Assembly (NCBI GenBank): GCA_017461005.1 | Contig: JAFTZU010000115.1 | Coordinates: 1 to 46,988, forward strand | Direction of reading: 5' to 3' | DNA length: 46,988 nucleotides | Origin: Clostridia bacterium | GTDB lineage: Bacteria; Bacillota; Clostridia; Oscillospirales; Acutalibacteraceae | Part shown: piece by piece, positions 15,903 to 23,304 of the stretch | Layout of the letters: each line of letters starts with the position of its first letter | How positions within the stretch are numbered: position 1 is the first letter of the stretch | Position numbers and translations under genes: made by a program | The notes under the pieces: model-generated | The model's database searches: none | Seen by the model: only the letters and a program-made list of their open reading frames with translations | Told to the model about the DNA's origin: nothing

Positions 15903-16499
15903 TCAGCCCTGGCTCTCGCGGACGACACTGCCTTCGACGACCGTGTAGTGGTGGTCGCTTCCGGGCGGGGTGTAGGCGCCGCTCCAGTCGAAGTTGACCT
16001 GGCCGTCGGTGATGTACCATTTGCCGACATTGTTGGAGGCGATGCCGTTGTACTGGAAGTCGACTTCGCCGTTTCGGACGAACCACCAGCCGAACTCGTT
16101 GACGTAGACGCCGGTGCAGTCCTTGACATGTTCATCGCGGACATAGGCGAGCCATTTGCCGGAGTCGTTCATCTTCAGGATGACCTCCGCGGTGTTGTAC
16201 TTGCCGTTCCATTCGGCGTAGGCATCGGAGCCGCTCTTGTCATAGGGGAGACCGTCCGCGCCGGTCGTGAGCTGGGTGTCAGAACCGTTTGCCGCTGTCG
16301 TGGTCTGGTCCGGTTCGCCGGCGATCTTGTCGGACTTCTCCGTCGTGGCCGCGGGATTCCAGGAGATGCTGCCGTTCTCGGACTCCCGGCTCAGGGTGAA
16401 CCAGGTGGCGAGCACGACGGCCGCGATGAGCGCCACGGAGAGACCGAGGATGATGAGCCTCATCTTTTTGACCGATTCCGATGTTTTGCGTTTAGCCAT
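15903..16499 (-). CDS. Membrane-anchored Trp/Gly-repeat protein
   Basis: A 198-residue protein with a basic N-terminus, one membrane helix (about residues 14-37) and a low-complexity Thr/Ala linker. A C-terminal module matches the repeat region of the CHAP protein: KWLAYVRDEHVKDCTGVYV, then EFGWWFVRNGEVDF and NVGKWYITDGQVNF. It lacks a CHAP or other catalytic domain. The ATG at 16499 was chosen because AGAAGGA lies 8 bases upstream; an earlier in-frame start has none. It is convergent with the CHAP gene and looks like a partial duplicate, perhaps a wall-site competitor or partner. Confidence 0.75.
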   Translation of the reverse strand: MAKRKTSESVKKMRLIILGLSVALIAAVVLATWFTLSRESENGSISWNPAATTEKSDKIAGEPDQTTTAANGSDTQLTTGADGLPYDKSGSDAYAEWNGKYNTAEVILKMNDSGKWLAYVRDEHVKDCTGVYVNEFGWWFVRNGEVDFQYNGIASNNVGKWYITDGQVNFDWSGAYTPPGSDHHYTVVEGSVVRESQG

Positions 16500-16628
16500 A
16501 TCATGATTCCTTCTATCTGTGGTTGTGGTGAGGATAGTTGCTTGCGCCCTATAAGTATACACGGTTTCCCATGAGAATTACAATAGTCAGCTCCGGGAGA
16601 TGTGAAACAATGTGTTCAAAATGTACGT

Positions 16629-16639
16629 GGTAAATCGCC
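16629..16639 (-). repeat. Recurrent intergenic element (GGCGATTTACC, minus strand)
   Basis: An exact copy on the minus strand, located just upstream of a TATAAT (16650-16655) for the TetR-like gene. Shares the 15-mer CGTGGTAAATCGCCA with the copy at 19209. Confidence 0.5.
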
Positions 16640-16688
16640 ACAGATGCGTTATAATAGGGGGCAGGAAATGAAAGAGGAGGGGTCGACC

Positions 16689-17258
16689 TTGTACCACATC
16701 GCCAACGATCAGAGGGAGCGGAAGTCGGCTGCGAAGCTGTCTGACGCGGCGCAGCGGATCCTGCTGTCCCGGGAACCGCAGAAACTGTCGGTGTCCCTGC
16801 TGAGCGCCGAGGCCGGGGTCTCCCGGACCACGTTCTACCGTCTGTTCGACGAGCCGGACGACGTCCTGCGGTACACGGCCGATGAGACGTTCCGGCGGAT
16901 CCTCCAGGGGTATGTGGACCTCATCGAGCGGGCCAAACAACATGACCTGTCCGTCCCGAACCCCCGGTCCTGGTACGAGGAGGGCGTCCGGAAGAACGCG
17001 GGCGTCATCGCCGGCATCATCCGCAGCGGCAAGAGCGACATCCTGCGGACGGCCCACAAAAAGGCCCTCCGGGAGTTCGCTCCGGTCCTGTTCCCGGACC
17101 TGGACCCCGGGACCGACGAGTTCCTCTTTTTCATCGAGATGCGGGCAGCGGTCTTCATTGCGAGTATGACCGCCTGGGTCGAGACCGGCGAGCGGGCCTC
17201 CATGGAGGACATCCGCCGGTATGCCGCCCGTCAGCTGAAGTTTTTCAGCGAAGAATGA
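16689..17258 (+). CDS. TetR/AcrR-family regulator
   Basis: A 189-residue regulator. The N-terminal helix-turn-helix is clear (AAQRILLS...LSVSLLSAEAGVSRTTFYRLFDEPDDVL), followed by an all-helical ligand domain of normal TetR size. I chose the TTG at 16689 because GAGGAGGGG precedes it by 6 bases; an in-frame ATG at 16668 would add seven residues and is a reasonable alternative. The TATAAT at 16650-16655 is the likely -10. It is followed 34 bases later by the lipase-like gene, so it may regulate its own operon. Confidence 0.85.
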   Translation: MYHIANDQRERKSAAKLSDAAQRILLSREPQKLSVSLLSAEAGVSRTTFYRLFDEPDDVLRYTADETFRRILQGYVDLIERAKQHDLSVPNPRSWYEEGVRKNAGVIAGIIRSGKSDILRTAHKKALREFAPVLFPDLDPGTDEFLFFIEMRAAVFIASMTAWVETGERASMEDIRRYAARQLKFFSEE

Positions 17259-17292
17259 CCCAAAGCGAGAATCAAAGGAGTTTATATACCAC

Positions 17293-18483
17293 ATGGCAAC
17301 CATTATCGATTACCTGACCTGGAGGGGAGACATCCCCATTTGCGACGCGGCACCGCTCAACGAGGTGGACGCCGCCATCCTCTCCCGGTTTTCGAACCTT
17401 CCCTTCAAGAAGGTCTACCATACACGCAAGGAGACGATGGGCTCGTTCTGCAAGGTGATGCAGCACTATCCCGTCGACGAGTTCCAGATCGACCAGGACC
17501 CGGAGTTCGTCAAAAAACTTCTGGAGAGCGAACGGTTCTCCGCCCTGACGGTCACGGACTACGAGAAAAACAACGACCCGAAACTGGAGATGCAGTTCGC
17601 GGCCATCACCATCCACCTGCCGGACGGCAGTCTGTTCCTCTCCTTCTGCGGCACGGACTCCACGCTCCTCGGGTGGAAAGAGAACCTCAACATGTCCTTC
17701 CAGGACGACATCCCGGCCCAGTGCGCCGCCCTCTCCTATGCGGCGAAGGCCATCAAGAAGTATCCGGAGGTCGAGAGCTTCTACTTCGGCGGCCACTCCA
17801 AGGGCGGCAACCTCGCGGCCTACACGGCCGTCTGCCTGCCGGAGAAGTACCGCCACCTCGTCAAGGGCGTCTACAGCTGTGACGGCCCCGGGTTCTCGAA
17901 GGCGTTCATCGCCACACACCCCTTCGAAGAGATGGACCCCATCCTCCACACCTACCTGCCCTCGGGCTCGGTCGTCGGCCGTGTCCTCGAACACGCGGAG
18001 ACCTATGACGTCGTGGAGAGTTCCGTCAGCAACCTTCTCCAGCACGACATGTACACCTGGCTCGTGGAGGGCCCCCGGCTCGTACGGGCGGAGCACTCGA
18101 CGGACGGCTCCGAGATCTTCTACAACTCGGTCCGCCACCTGATCGAAGAGACGACGCCCCACCAGCGGGAAATGGTCCTCGACGGAGTCTACACCATCGT
18201 CACCGCCAACGCGTCCCGGCCGAGGGACATCCAGCAGGACTTCAGCATCCTGCTGCAGCCCCTTTACCAGAAACTCCGGACCATGTCCCGGGAGGACTGG
18301 CAGGTCGTCACGACCGTCTTCCGCGCGTTCCTCGATGCCTATGTCCTGGCCCTCCGGGACGTCGGCCGCTCCAAGTATGACGCCGAGATCCAGGAACTGC
18401 GGGACGCGGAGAATTTCCAGGACGCCGCCATGAAGCTCCTGCGCCGCGGCATCGCGACCTGGAACGGAAGGAGCAACGCATGA
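17293..18483 (+). CDS. Mbeg1-like/DUF2974 alpha/beta-hydrolase (lipase-like)
   Basis: A 396-residue protein resembling the Mbeg1-like (DUF2974) family. A lipase-type beta-strand (AAITIHLPDGSLFLSFCGTD) is followed by the nucleophile elbow GGHSKGGNLA (Ser near residue 168) and a PGFSKAF loop. There is no signal peptide, so it is probably cytosolic. The start has AAAGGAG about 12 bases upstream, a rather long spacing. It lies between a TetR regulator and an ArsC-like gene that overlaps it by four bases. The natural substrate is unknown. Confidence 0.8.
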   Translation: MATIIDYLTWRGDIPICDAAPLNEVDAAILSRFSNLPFKKVYHTRKETMGSFCKVMQHYPVDEFQIDQDPEFVKKLLESERFSALTVTDYEKNNDPKLEMQFAAITIHLPDGSLFLSFCGTDSTLLGWKENLNMSFQDDIPAQCAALSYAAKAIKKYPEVESFYFGGHSKGGNLAAYTAVCLPEKYRHLVKGVYSCDGPGFSKAFIATHPFEEMDPILHTYLPSGSVVGRVLEHAETYDVVESSVSNLLQHDMYTWLVEGPRLVRAEHSTDGSEIFYNSVRHLIEETTPHQREMVLDGVYTIVTANASRPRDIQQDFSILLQPLYQKLRTMSREDWQVVTTVFRAFLDAYVLALRDVGRSKYDAEIQELRDAENFQDAAMKLLRRGIATWNGRSNA

Positions 18484-18821
18484 ACATCCAGATCTTCGGC
18501 ACGAAAAAGTCCGCCGACACCCGGAAAGCCCAGCGCTATTTCCAGGAGCGGCGCATCAAATTCCAGTTCGTGGACCTGTCCCAGAAGGGCCTGTCCAAAG
18601 GCGAGTTCGAGTCCGTCGCCCGCGCGGTCGGCGGTCAGGACGCCATGATCGACGAGCACTGCAAGGACCAGAAGACCCTGACCCTCATCAAGTATCTGGT
18701 CCCCGACCAGCAGCTCGAGAAGATCCTCGAAAACCAGCAGATCCTGAAACAGCCCATCGTCCGCAACGGCAAACAGGCCACCCTCGGCTATCAGCCGGAC
18801 GTCTGGAAGGGCTGGGAGTGA
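18480..18821 (+). CDS. ArsC/Spx-like thioredoxin-fold protein lacking the active cysteine
   Basis: A 113-residue protein with the ArsC/Spx fold pattern: IQIFGTKKSADTRKAQRYF at the N-terminus, FVDL in the first strand pair, and the late LKQPIVRNGKQATLGYQPD that corresponds to the RP(I/V)V..G..A.iG motif. In arsenate reductases the catalytic Cys sits in a CxxSR-type loop and in Spx in CxxC; here the loop reads GTKKSADT with no cysteine. Arsenate reductase or redox-switch chemistry by the usual route is therefore unlikely. It overlaps the lipase-like gene by ATGA. Confidence 0.8.
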   Translation: MNIQIFGTKKSADTRKAQRYFQERRIKFQFVDLSQKGLSKGEFESVARAVGGQDAMIDEHCKDQKTLTLIKYLVPDQQLEKILENQQILKQPIVRNGKQATLGYQPDVWKGWE

Positions 18822-18863
18822 CAAACTCTCGGGTGATCAGACCTTGAGTGCTCCCGGGAACCC

Positions 18864-18893
18864 TTGACAACCCCGGAATCACACGGATAAAAT
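18864..18893 (+). promoter_or_regulatory. Promoter of the short transcript ahead of the hairpin array
   Basis: TTGACA (18864-18869), an 18-base spacer and TAAAAT (18888-18893). Confidence 0.65.
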
Positions 18894-18899
18894 TGAACA

Positions 18900-19004
18900 A
18901 GCGACCCAGAGGACGCGTTTGGCATAAGATACACGGCAAACGTAACGGGAATCCAAGATCATTTGCGCTTAGCGCAGAGTGTTGGATTCCCGTTTTTCTT
19001 TTTT
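18900..19004 (+). ncRNA. Putative short terminated RNA or leader
   Basis: Predicted transcript of roughly 95-100 nt starting after the promoter and ending in a very strong terminator: a 13-bp perfect stem (AACGGGAATCCAA, 18944-18956, with its complement at 18982-18994) containing an inner TGCGC/GCGCA hairpin, then TTTTTCTTTTTTC. There is no convincing ORF inside. It may be an independent small RNA or an attenuated leader of the array and nuclease-like gene that follow. Confidence 0.5.
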
Positions 19005-19266
19005 CAACCTACGCAAATGCGCGACATGAAAATACGTAGGTCGAAAAATAGTGGCGGAGCGCCGGCTGCGAGCAAATCAACCTACGCATATCTTTGTTTG
19101 GCGATTTACGTAGGTTGTTTTCGGACTTCCTGATACGGTGATACCCAGGATCCAACCTACGCAATTCGTGCAGACGAATTTACGTAGGTCGTGGAGCCGA
19201 GTTTTCGTGGTAAATCGCCAAAAAACGACCTACGAAAAGTTGTCTCAGGAAAATACGTAGGTTCGG
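19005..19266. repeat. Array of four evenly spaced hairpins (CCTACG...CGTAGG)
   Basis: Four inverted-repeat units at 19008-19040, 19081-19114, 19156-19188 and 19229-19261. Each is CCTACG, then 21 (once 22) bases, then CGTAGG. Flanks extend the stems (CRACCTACG with CGTAGGTYG). Starts are 73, 75 and 73 bases apart. The enclosed bases differ between units, but at least unit three extends the stem (AATTCG with CGAATT). The roughly 40-base stretches between units are unrelated. The array ends about 55 bases before the nuclease-like gene. The units are not direct identical repeats, so this is not a CRISPR array. Confidence 0.85.
19209..19219 (-). repeat. Recurrent intergenic element (GGCGATTTACC, minus strand)
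   Basis: An exact copy on the minus strand in the stretch between hairpins three and four; a near copy (GGCGATTTACG) lies inside hairpin two at 19100-19110. Confidence 0.45.
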
Positions 19267-19316
19267 ACACGCAAACGAACGGGTTTGCGAATATTATGTA
19301 GAAAAGAGATGGAACA

Positions 19317-20201
19317 ATGATTCGGATCAACAATGAAAGAGTGGGGTTTCTGCAGGACACGATCAAAAAGCAGAAAAAGCGTCTGACCAAAGCTCCGTCA
19401 GGATATCTGCGGATCGCGGAGCGCGACGGGAAGCCGCAATATTACCATGTGGAGTCGAAGAGCCGGGGCCCGGGACAATACCTTGACAGTAAGCAGCTGG
19501 ACCTCGTGAAAAAGCTGGCGCAGAAGAGCTATGATCAAAAAGTCCTGCGCGCGGCAGAGCAGGAACTAAAGGCATGGATGATGCTGGCGAGCTTTTTCCC
19601 GGACCAGACTCTGGAAGAGGTTTACGGCTTGCTTTCTCCCTCCAGACAAAGCCTGGTGTGCCCGTTGCTGCCAACTGACGAGGAGTATCGAAAAGCATGG
19701 GAAGCAGTGGACTATGAGCCCGGCTGGTTCAAGAAAAACGACCCGGAATACTGGACCGACCGTGGTGAACGAGTCAGGTCCAAGTCGGAGCAGTTGATCG
19801 CCAACCTGCTTTACCGACTGGGGATCCCGTACCGATATGAATATCCCATCAAAATCAAAGTGAATGGGAAGACCGAAATCTGGCGTCCGGACTTTATGAT
19901 CCTGGATGTAAAGCATCGGAAAGAGTTTTTCCTGGAGCATCTGGGAATGCTGGATAACGCAGAGTATGCCAGAGTTGCGTTTCATAAAATGATGGTCTAC
20001 GAGCAAAACGGGCTCTATGAAGGTCAGGGGATGTATTATTCTTATGAGACTGCGGGTGCGCCGCTGGATATCCGATATGTGGAAGCCGTGGTCCGCAGAG
20101 TCCTTTCGAAAGAGACGGGCGGAGTGCCGCATTCCTTTTCGACGGCTCCCGCTGTCGAGACGGTGCCTCTGCCTGATGAATTTTGGGGAGAACCGGAATG
20201 A
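19317..20201 (+). CDS. PD-(D/E)XK-like putative nuclease of unknown role
   Basis: A 294-residue protein. Residues 25-90 form a charged N-terminal domain (LRIAERDGKPQYYHV, then a Lys/Arg-rich helix). Residues 150-250 look like a restriction-endonuclease fold: VRSKSEQLIANLLYRLGIPY (E158), YRYEYP (E175), RPDFMILD (D192), FFLEHLGM (E207) and FHKMMVYEQNG (K224). The E...PD...E arrangement suits a metal-dependent nuclease, although the usual ExK is ExH here. The pattern resembles uncharacterised proteins common in gut Clostridia (recalled, not searched). The ribosome site is weak. Composition is less GC-rich than neighbours. It follows the hairpin array directly. Confidence 0.65.
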   Translation: MIRINNERVGFLQDTIKKQKKRLTKAPSGYLRIAERDGKPQYYHVESKSRGPGQYLDSKQLDLVKKLAQKSYDQKVLRAAEQELKAWMMLASFFPDQTLEEVYGLLSPSRQSLVCPLLPTDEEYRKAWEAVDYEPGWFKKNDPEYWTDRGERVRSKSEQLIANLLYRLGIPYRYEYPIKIKVNGKTEIWRPDFMILDVKHRKEFFLEHLGMLDNAEYARVAFHKMMVYEQNGLYEGQGMYYSYETAGAPLDIRYVEAVVRRVLSKETGGVPHSFSTAPAVETVPLPDEFWGEPE

Positions 20202-20233
20202 TATAATAGGCCTGTAGGAAGCAAACGTTATGC

Positions 20234-20239
20234 TATAAT
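20234..20239 (+). promoter_or_regulatory. -10 element before small basic protein
   Basis: TATAAT 14 bases before the ATG at 20253, with no convincing -35. If used, the leader is very short. Confidence 0.4.
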
Positions 20240-20252
20240 GAGAGGTGACAAA

Positions 20253-20417
20253 ATGTCGAATGCAAACAAGCGGCGACGTGCGGGCGTAGAAAAGGCCCGC
20301 GGTGACACCTGGGTCGGTCGCCGGCCGGCCATCTACAAAGACCGCAAGAAAGAGCAGAACCGTCAGGGGGAGCCCCGGCGGCCGAAGCATAAAAAGCGTT
20401 ACACGGAAGACGTGTGA
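20253..20417 (+). CDS. Small highly basic protein
   Basis: A 54-residue protein with GAGAGGTG five bases before the ATG. Over a third of its residues are Lys or Arg (MSNANKRRRAGVEKARG at the start, RRPKHKKRY near the end), with one Trp and no hydrophobic segment. Such composition suits nucleic-acid or ribosome binding, but no family was recognised. Codon use matches the host. It is followed 48 bases later by the peroxiredoxin gene. Confidence 0.6.
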   Translation: MSNANKRRRAGVEKARGDTWVGRRPAIYKDRKKEQNRQGEPRRPKHKKRYTEDV

Positions 20418-20465
20418 CGTGAAGGTTCAAGGGAACTCGAAACCACGATCACAAGGAGAGACACT

Positions 20466-20930
20466 ATGTTAGCAGTCGGAACGAAAGCGCCGGCATTCGA
20501 ACTGCCGGATGAGAACGGGACCGTCCACACCCTCGAAGAATACAAAGGACAGAAGGTCGTCCTGTACTTTTACCCGAGAGACAACACGTCGGGGTGCACG
20601 GCCCAGGCCTGCGCCTCCGGCGACCTCATGCCTGCCTTCCGGGAAAAGGGCGCCGTCATCATCGGCGTCAGCAAGGACTCCGTCGCGTCCCATAAAAAGT
20701 TCAAAGAGAAGTATGAGCTTCCCTTCACGCTCCTCGCGGACCCGGACCTCGAGGCCATCAAGGCCTATGACGTCTGGCACGAGAAGAACATGTACGGCAA
20801 GAAGACCTTCGGCGTCGTGCGCACCACCTACCTCATCGATGAGGAGGGCGTCATCGTGAAGGCCTTCGAGAAGGTCAAGGCGAAGGACAACCCCGCCCAG
20901 ATGCTCGGCGAACTGGACAGCGTAGAATAA
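20466..20930 (+). CDS. bcp: Thiol peroxidase, Bcp-type peroxiredoxin
   Basis: A 154-residue cytosolic peroxidase that reduces hydrogen peroxide and organic peroxides using thiols. It has the peroxidatic Cys in TSGCTAQAC (C44) and a resolving Cys five residues later (C49), as in Bcp/PrxQ proteins, plus the preceding YFYPRDNT and the later VVRTTYLID strand. Full length. ACAAGGAGAG precedes the start. The peroxide-stress gene yaaA follows 18 bases later, so the pair is a plausible oxidative-stress unit. Confidence 0.93.
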   Translation: MLAVGTKAPAFELPDENGTVHTLEEYKGQKVVLYFYPRDNTSGCTAQACASGDLMPAFREKGAVIIGVSKDSVASHKKFKEKYELPFTLLADPDLEAIKAYDVWHEKNMYGKKTFGVVRTTYLIDEEGVIVKAFEKVKAKDNPAQMLGELDSVE

Positions 20931-20948
20931 ACGCACGGAGGGAAGACC

Positions 20949-21782
20949 ATGCGCATCATCATTTCCCCCGCGAAGAAAATGAACGAGGAGCGGGACGACT
21001 TCCCGGCCCTGGGACTGCCCGTGTTCCTCGACAAAACGAATACCCTCCGGGACTGGCTCAAAGGTCTGTCCTATGAGGACGCGAAAGCCCTCTGGTCCTG
21101 CAACGACAACCTGGCGCGGCTCAACTTCGACCGGTACGCGGTCATGGGCGCCCTCGATGACCTGCCCCGTCTGACCCCGGCCATCCTCTCCTACGAGGGC
21201 ATCCAGTACCAGTACATGGCACCGGACGTGTTCACCGCGCCCGCCCTTGACTTCATCCAGGAGCACCTGCGCATTTTGTCCGGGTTCTACGGCGTCCTGA
21301 AGCCCTTCGACGGCGTCACGCCCTACCGCCTCGAGATGCAGGCGAAGGTCGGGAAGTTCGGGGAGGCGCTCCCGACGGCAGAGGGCACATCGCCCGCCAA
21401 AACGCTCTATGAGTTCTGGGGCGATACACTGTACCGTGAAGTCCAGCGGGACAACCGGAGTGAGGCGCCCGGCGAGCCGGACCGGTTCGTCCTGAACCTC
21501 GCGTCGAAAGAGTACTCCCAGTGTGTCGAGAAGTACCTGCAGCCTGAGGACTTCTGCCTGACCGTCGTGTTCGGGGAACTCAAGAAGGACCCGAAGACGG
21601 GGGAGGAGAAGGTCATCACCAAAGGGACTCTTGCCAAGATGGCCCGGGGCGACATGGTCCGCTTCCTCGCGGAGCGGGACATCACGGACCCCGAAGGCAT
21701 CAAAGCCTATGACGGCCTGCACTTCCGGTTCTGTCCGGAGCGGTCGACGGAAACAGAGTATGTATTTTTGAAAGAAGAATGA
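20949..21782 (+). CDS. yaaA: Peroxide stress protein YaaA (DUF328)
   Basis: A 277-residue protein with the family N-terminus MRIIISPAKKM, the FNGDVY-equivalent region (YQYMAPDVFTAPAL), LSGFYGVLKPFDGVTPYRLEM, LYEFWGD, and NLASKEYSQ near residue 195. YaaA in E. coli lowers free iron and protects DNA during peroxide stress. It is 10-20 residues longer than typical. Co-operonic with bcp (18-base gap, AACGCACGGAGGG ribosome site), which fits that role. Confidence 0.92.
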   Translation: MRIIISPAKKMNEERDDFPALGLPVFLDKTNTLRDWLKGLSYEDAKALWSCNDNLARLNFDRYAVMGALDDLPRLTPAILSYEGIQYQYMAPDVFTAPALDFIQEHLRILSGFYGVLKPFDGVTPYRLEMQAKVGKFGEALPTAEGTSPAKTLYEFWGDTLYREVQRDNRSEAPGEPDRFVLNLASKEYSQCVEKYLQPEDFCLTVVFGELKKDPKTGEEKVITKGTLAKMARGDMVRFLAERDITDPEGIKAYDGLHFRFCPERSTETEYVFLKEE

Positions 21783-21830
21783 AGCCGGCGAAACAGTAGT
21801 CGGACCGGAACGCCTGAGGAGGTCACCCCT

Positions 21831-22034
21831 ATGAAGATCCTCATCAAAGATACGACCCGTGAAGAGCGGGAACAGATCATCAAAAACTCCCTCAGCTGCG
21901 GCGGAGGGTGTGAGAACTGCACGGCCTGCTGGCTCGGCGGGGGAGACCCCTTCAAGATGTACCAGGACTATATCGACGGCAAGCGGGAGATCCGTGAGAT
22001 CAACATGGAGTACAACGCGCGGTATATCCACTGA
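21831..22034 (+). CDS. Small cysteine-rich protein
   Basis: A 67-residue protein with TGAGGAGG upstream. It has four cysteines in a tight cluster (SCGGGCENCTACWLGGG, residues 22-38) that could bind zinc or an iron-sulfur cluster, and a charged DTTREEREQIIKNSL helix before it. No named family is claimed. It is the last gene after bcp-yaaA, 48 bases downstream, and a terminator follows, so a stress or metal role is possible by context only. Confidence 0.65.
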   Translation: MKILIKDTTREEREQIIKNSLSCGGGCENCTACWLGGGDPFKMYQDYIDGKREIREINMEYNARYIH

Positions 22035-22050
22035 GCACAGAAGAGAATGA

Positions 22051-22080
22051 AAAAGACCACCGGTTTCGGTGGTCTTTTTT
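22051..22080. terminator. Bidirectional terminator
   Basis: AAAAGACCACCG pairs with CGGTGGTCTTTT around GTTT. It serves the bcp operon on the plus strand and the tRNA transcript on the minus strand. Confidence 0.85.
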
Positions 22081-22082
22081 GG

Positions 22083-22157
22083 TCGGGGCGACAGGATTCG
22101 AACCTGCGACCCTCTGCTCCCAAAGCAGATGCGCTAGCCAAGCTGCGCTACGCCCCG
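22083..22157 (-). tRNA. tRNA-Pro (anticodon TGG)
   Basis: Read on the minus strand: a 7-bp acceptor stem CGGGGCG/CGCCCCG, a D arm with GCGC stems, an anticodon stem CTGCT-like around loop TTTGGGA (anticodon TGG), and a T arm GCAGGTTCGAATCCTGT. The discriminator is A and the terminal CCA is not encoded. 75 bases. Confidence 0.95.
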
Positions 22158-22323
22158 GAGAAGGGAAAACTGCCCGCTGCGGGCAGCGCAAACATTATAA
22201 CAAAGGGGTATTTGAGTGTCAATGAAGGGCCGGCGGAAAGAGCGTGTCCCGCGCGTCTCTCCTGTGGTATACTGAGCTTGGAACACAAATCGACAAAGAG
22301 CCTTGGAGAAAGGGGACCGGCAC

Positions 22324-23271
22324 ATGAAAGAGAAAGAATTCAAGAAGCTGGTGAAACAGGTCGAGACGAAGAAGCTCACGAAGAAGGAGCGGGCGAAGGC
22401 TCCCGGTGAGTTTCTGGACCTCGGCTGCGGGTTCACGCATTACGAAATGAAGCAGGGCACCGCGCCGCTGAAGTCGGAGCACCCGGACGACCCGGATGCC
22501 AAATGGCCCGTCGTGCTCGTCCACGGGTACAGCACGCCTTACTTCCTCTACGACCACATTTTCGAGGGCCTCGTGAACGAGGGCTACACGGTCATCCGCT
22601 ATGACCTCCTCGGCCGCGGCCTCTCGGAGCGCATGAAGTCGAAGTACGCCCCGGAGGACTTCGCGGTGCAGCTGAAGGAGCTCATCGACTGGCTCGTGCC
22701 GGACGGCAAGTGCATCCTCTTCGGCACGTCCATGGGCGGCTCCATCCTGGCGGCCTTCTGCGCGATGTACCCCGGCCATGTGCAAAAGATCGTCCTCTAT
22801 GCCCCGGCGGGCATGGACACCTTCAAACCGCCCGTCTACATGAAACTGGCGGCGGTCCCGGTCCTCGGCAGGCGCATCTTCAAACTCGTCATGCCGAAGT
22901 CCACGCTGGCCCGGGCCACCGATGAACTGCTCCATCAGGACGAGGCGGTCAAGGACCGGTTCGTCCGGGACCTCGCGTTCACCATGCAGTACAAGGGGTA
23001 CCTCGACGGCACCCACGCGAGCCTCGTCAACACGATCCTCAAAACGAAAGAGGATACGAAATACTATAAGAAGATGGCAAAACAGCACATCCCGACCCTT
23101 GTCATCTGGGGCACGGAGGACAAGACCATGCCCATTTACCAGATCGACCGCATGGCCAAAGTCCTGAAGGACGCCGAGTTCGTCATCTTCGAGGGCTCCG
23201 GCCACATCTTCCTCTACGACGAAGGCGAACGGGCCCTCGCCCATACGCTGCCGTTCCTCGAAGAAGAATGA
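22324..23271 (+). CDS. Alpha/beta-hydrolase
   Basis: A 315-residue hydrolase. It has the oxyanion strand VVLVHGYSTPYFLYD, the nucleophile elbow FGTSMGGSI (Ser near residue 137), the acid in WGTEDKTMP and the His in EGSGHIFLYD. These are typical of esterases and of the MhpC/epoxide-hydrolase-like group. There is a charged, lysine-rich N-terminal 30-residue extension and no signal peptide. ATG at 22324 with AAAGGGGA upstream; an upstream in-frame TTG is less good. A TATACT (22268-22273) is a possible -10. The substrate is unknown. Confidence 0.88.
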   Translation: MKEKEFKKLVKQVETKKLTKKERAKAPGEFLDLGCGFTHYEMKQGTAPLKSEHPDDPDAKWPVVLVHGYSTPYFLYDHIFEGLVNEGYTVIRYDLLGRGLSERMKSKYAPEDFAVQLKELIDWLVPDGKCILFGTSMGGSILAAFCAMYPGHVQKIVLYAPAGMDTFKPPVYMKLAAVPVLGRRIFKLVMPKSTLARATDELLHQDEAVKDRFVRDLAFTMQYKGYLDGTHASLVNTILKTKEDTKYYKKMAKQHIPTLVIWGTEDKTMPIYQIDRMAKVLKDAEFVIFEGSGHIFLYDEGERALAHTLPFLEEE

Positions 23272-23304
23272 CGCTGACCGTGTGATATCGAAAGGAGTTA
23301 CGGT

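Noticed and set aside
18480..18821. Functional arsenate reductase
   Set aside because: The catalytic cysteine is absent, and no arsenic transporter or ArsR-type regulator is linked.
19005..19266. CRISPR array
   Set aside because: The conserved parts are short inverted arms around variable centres, not 24-40 base identical direct repeats; no cas genes are nearby.
19005..19266. Integron attC cassette array
   Set aside because: No gene cassettes lie between units, no integrase is seen, and the arms lack the GTTRRRY/RYYYAAC ends of attC sites.
18864..20201. Type III toxin-antitoxin locus (ToxIN-like)
   Set aside because: Repeats are hairpins at 74-base period, not ~36-base direct repeats, the terminator precedes rather than follows them, and the protein looks like a PD-(D/E)XK fold rather than a ToxN RNase.
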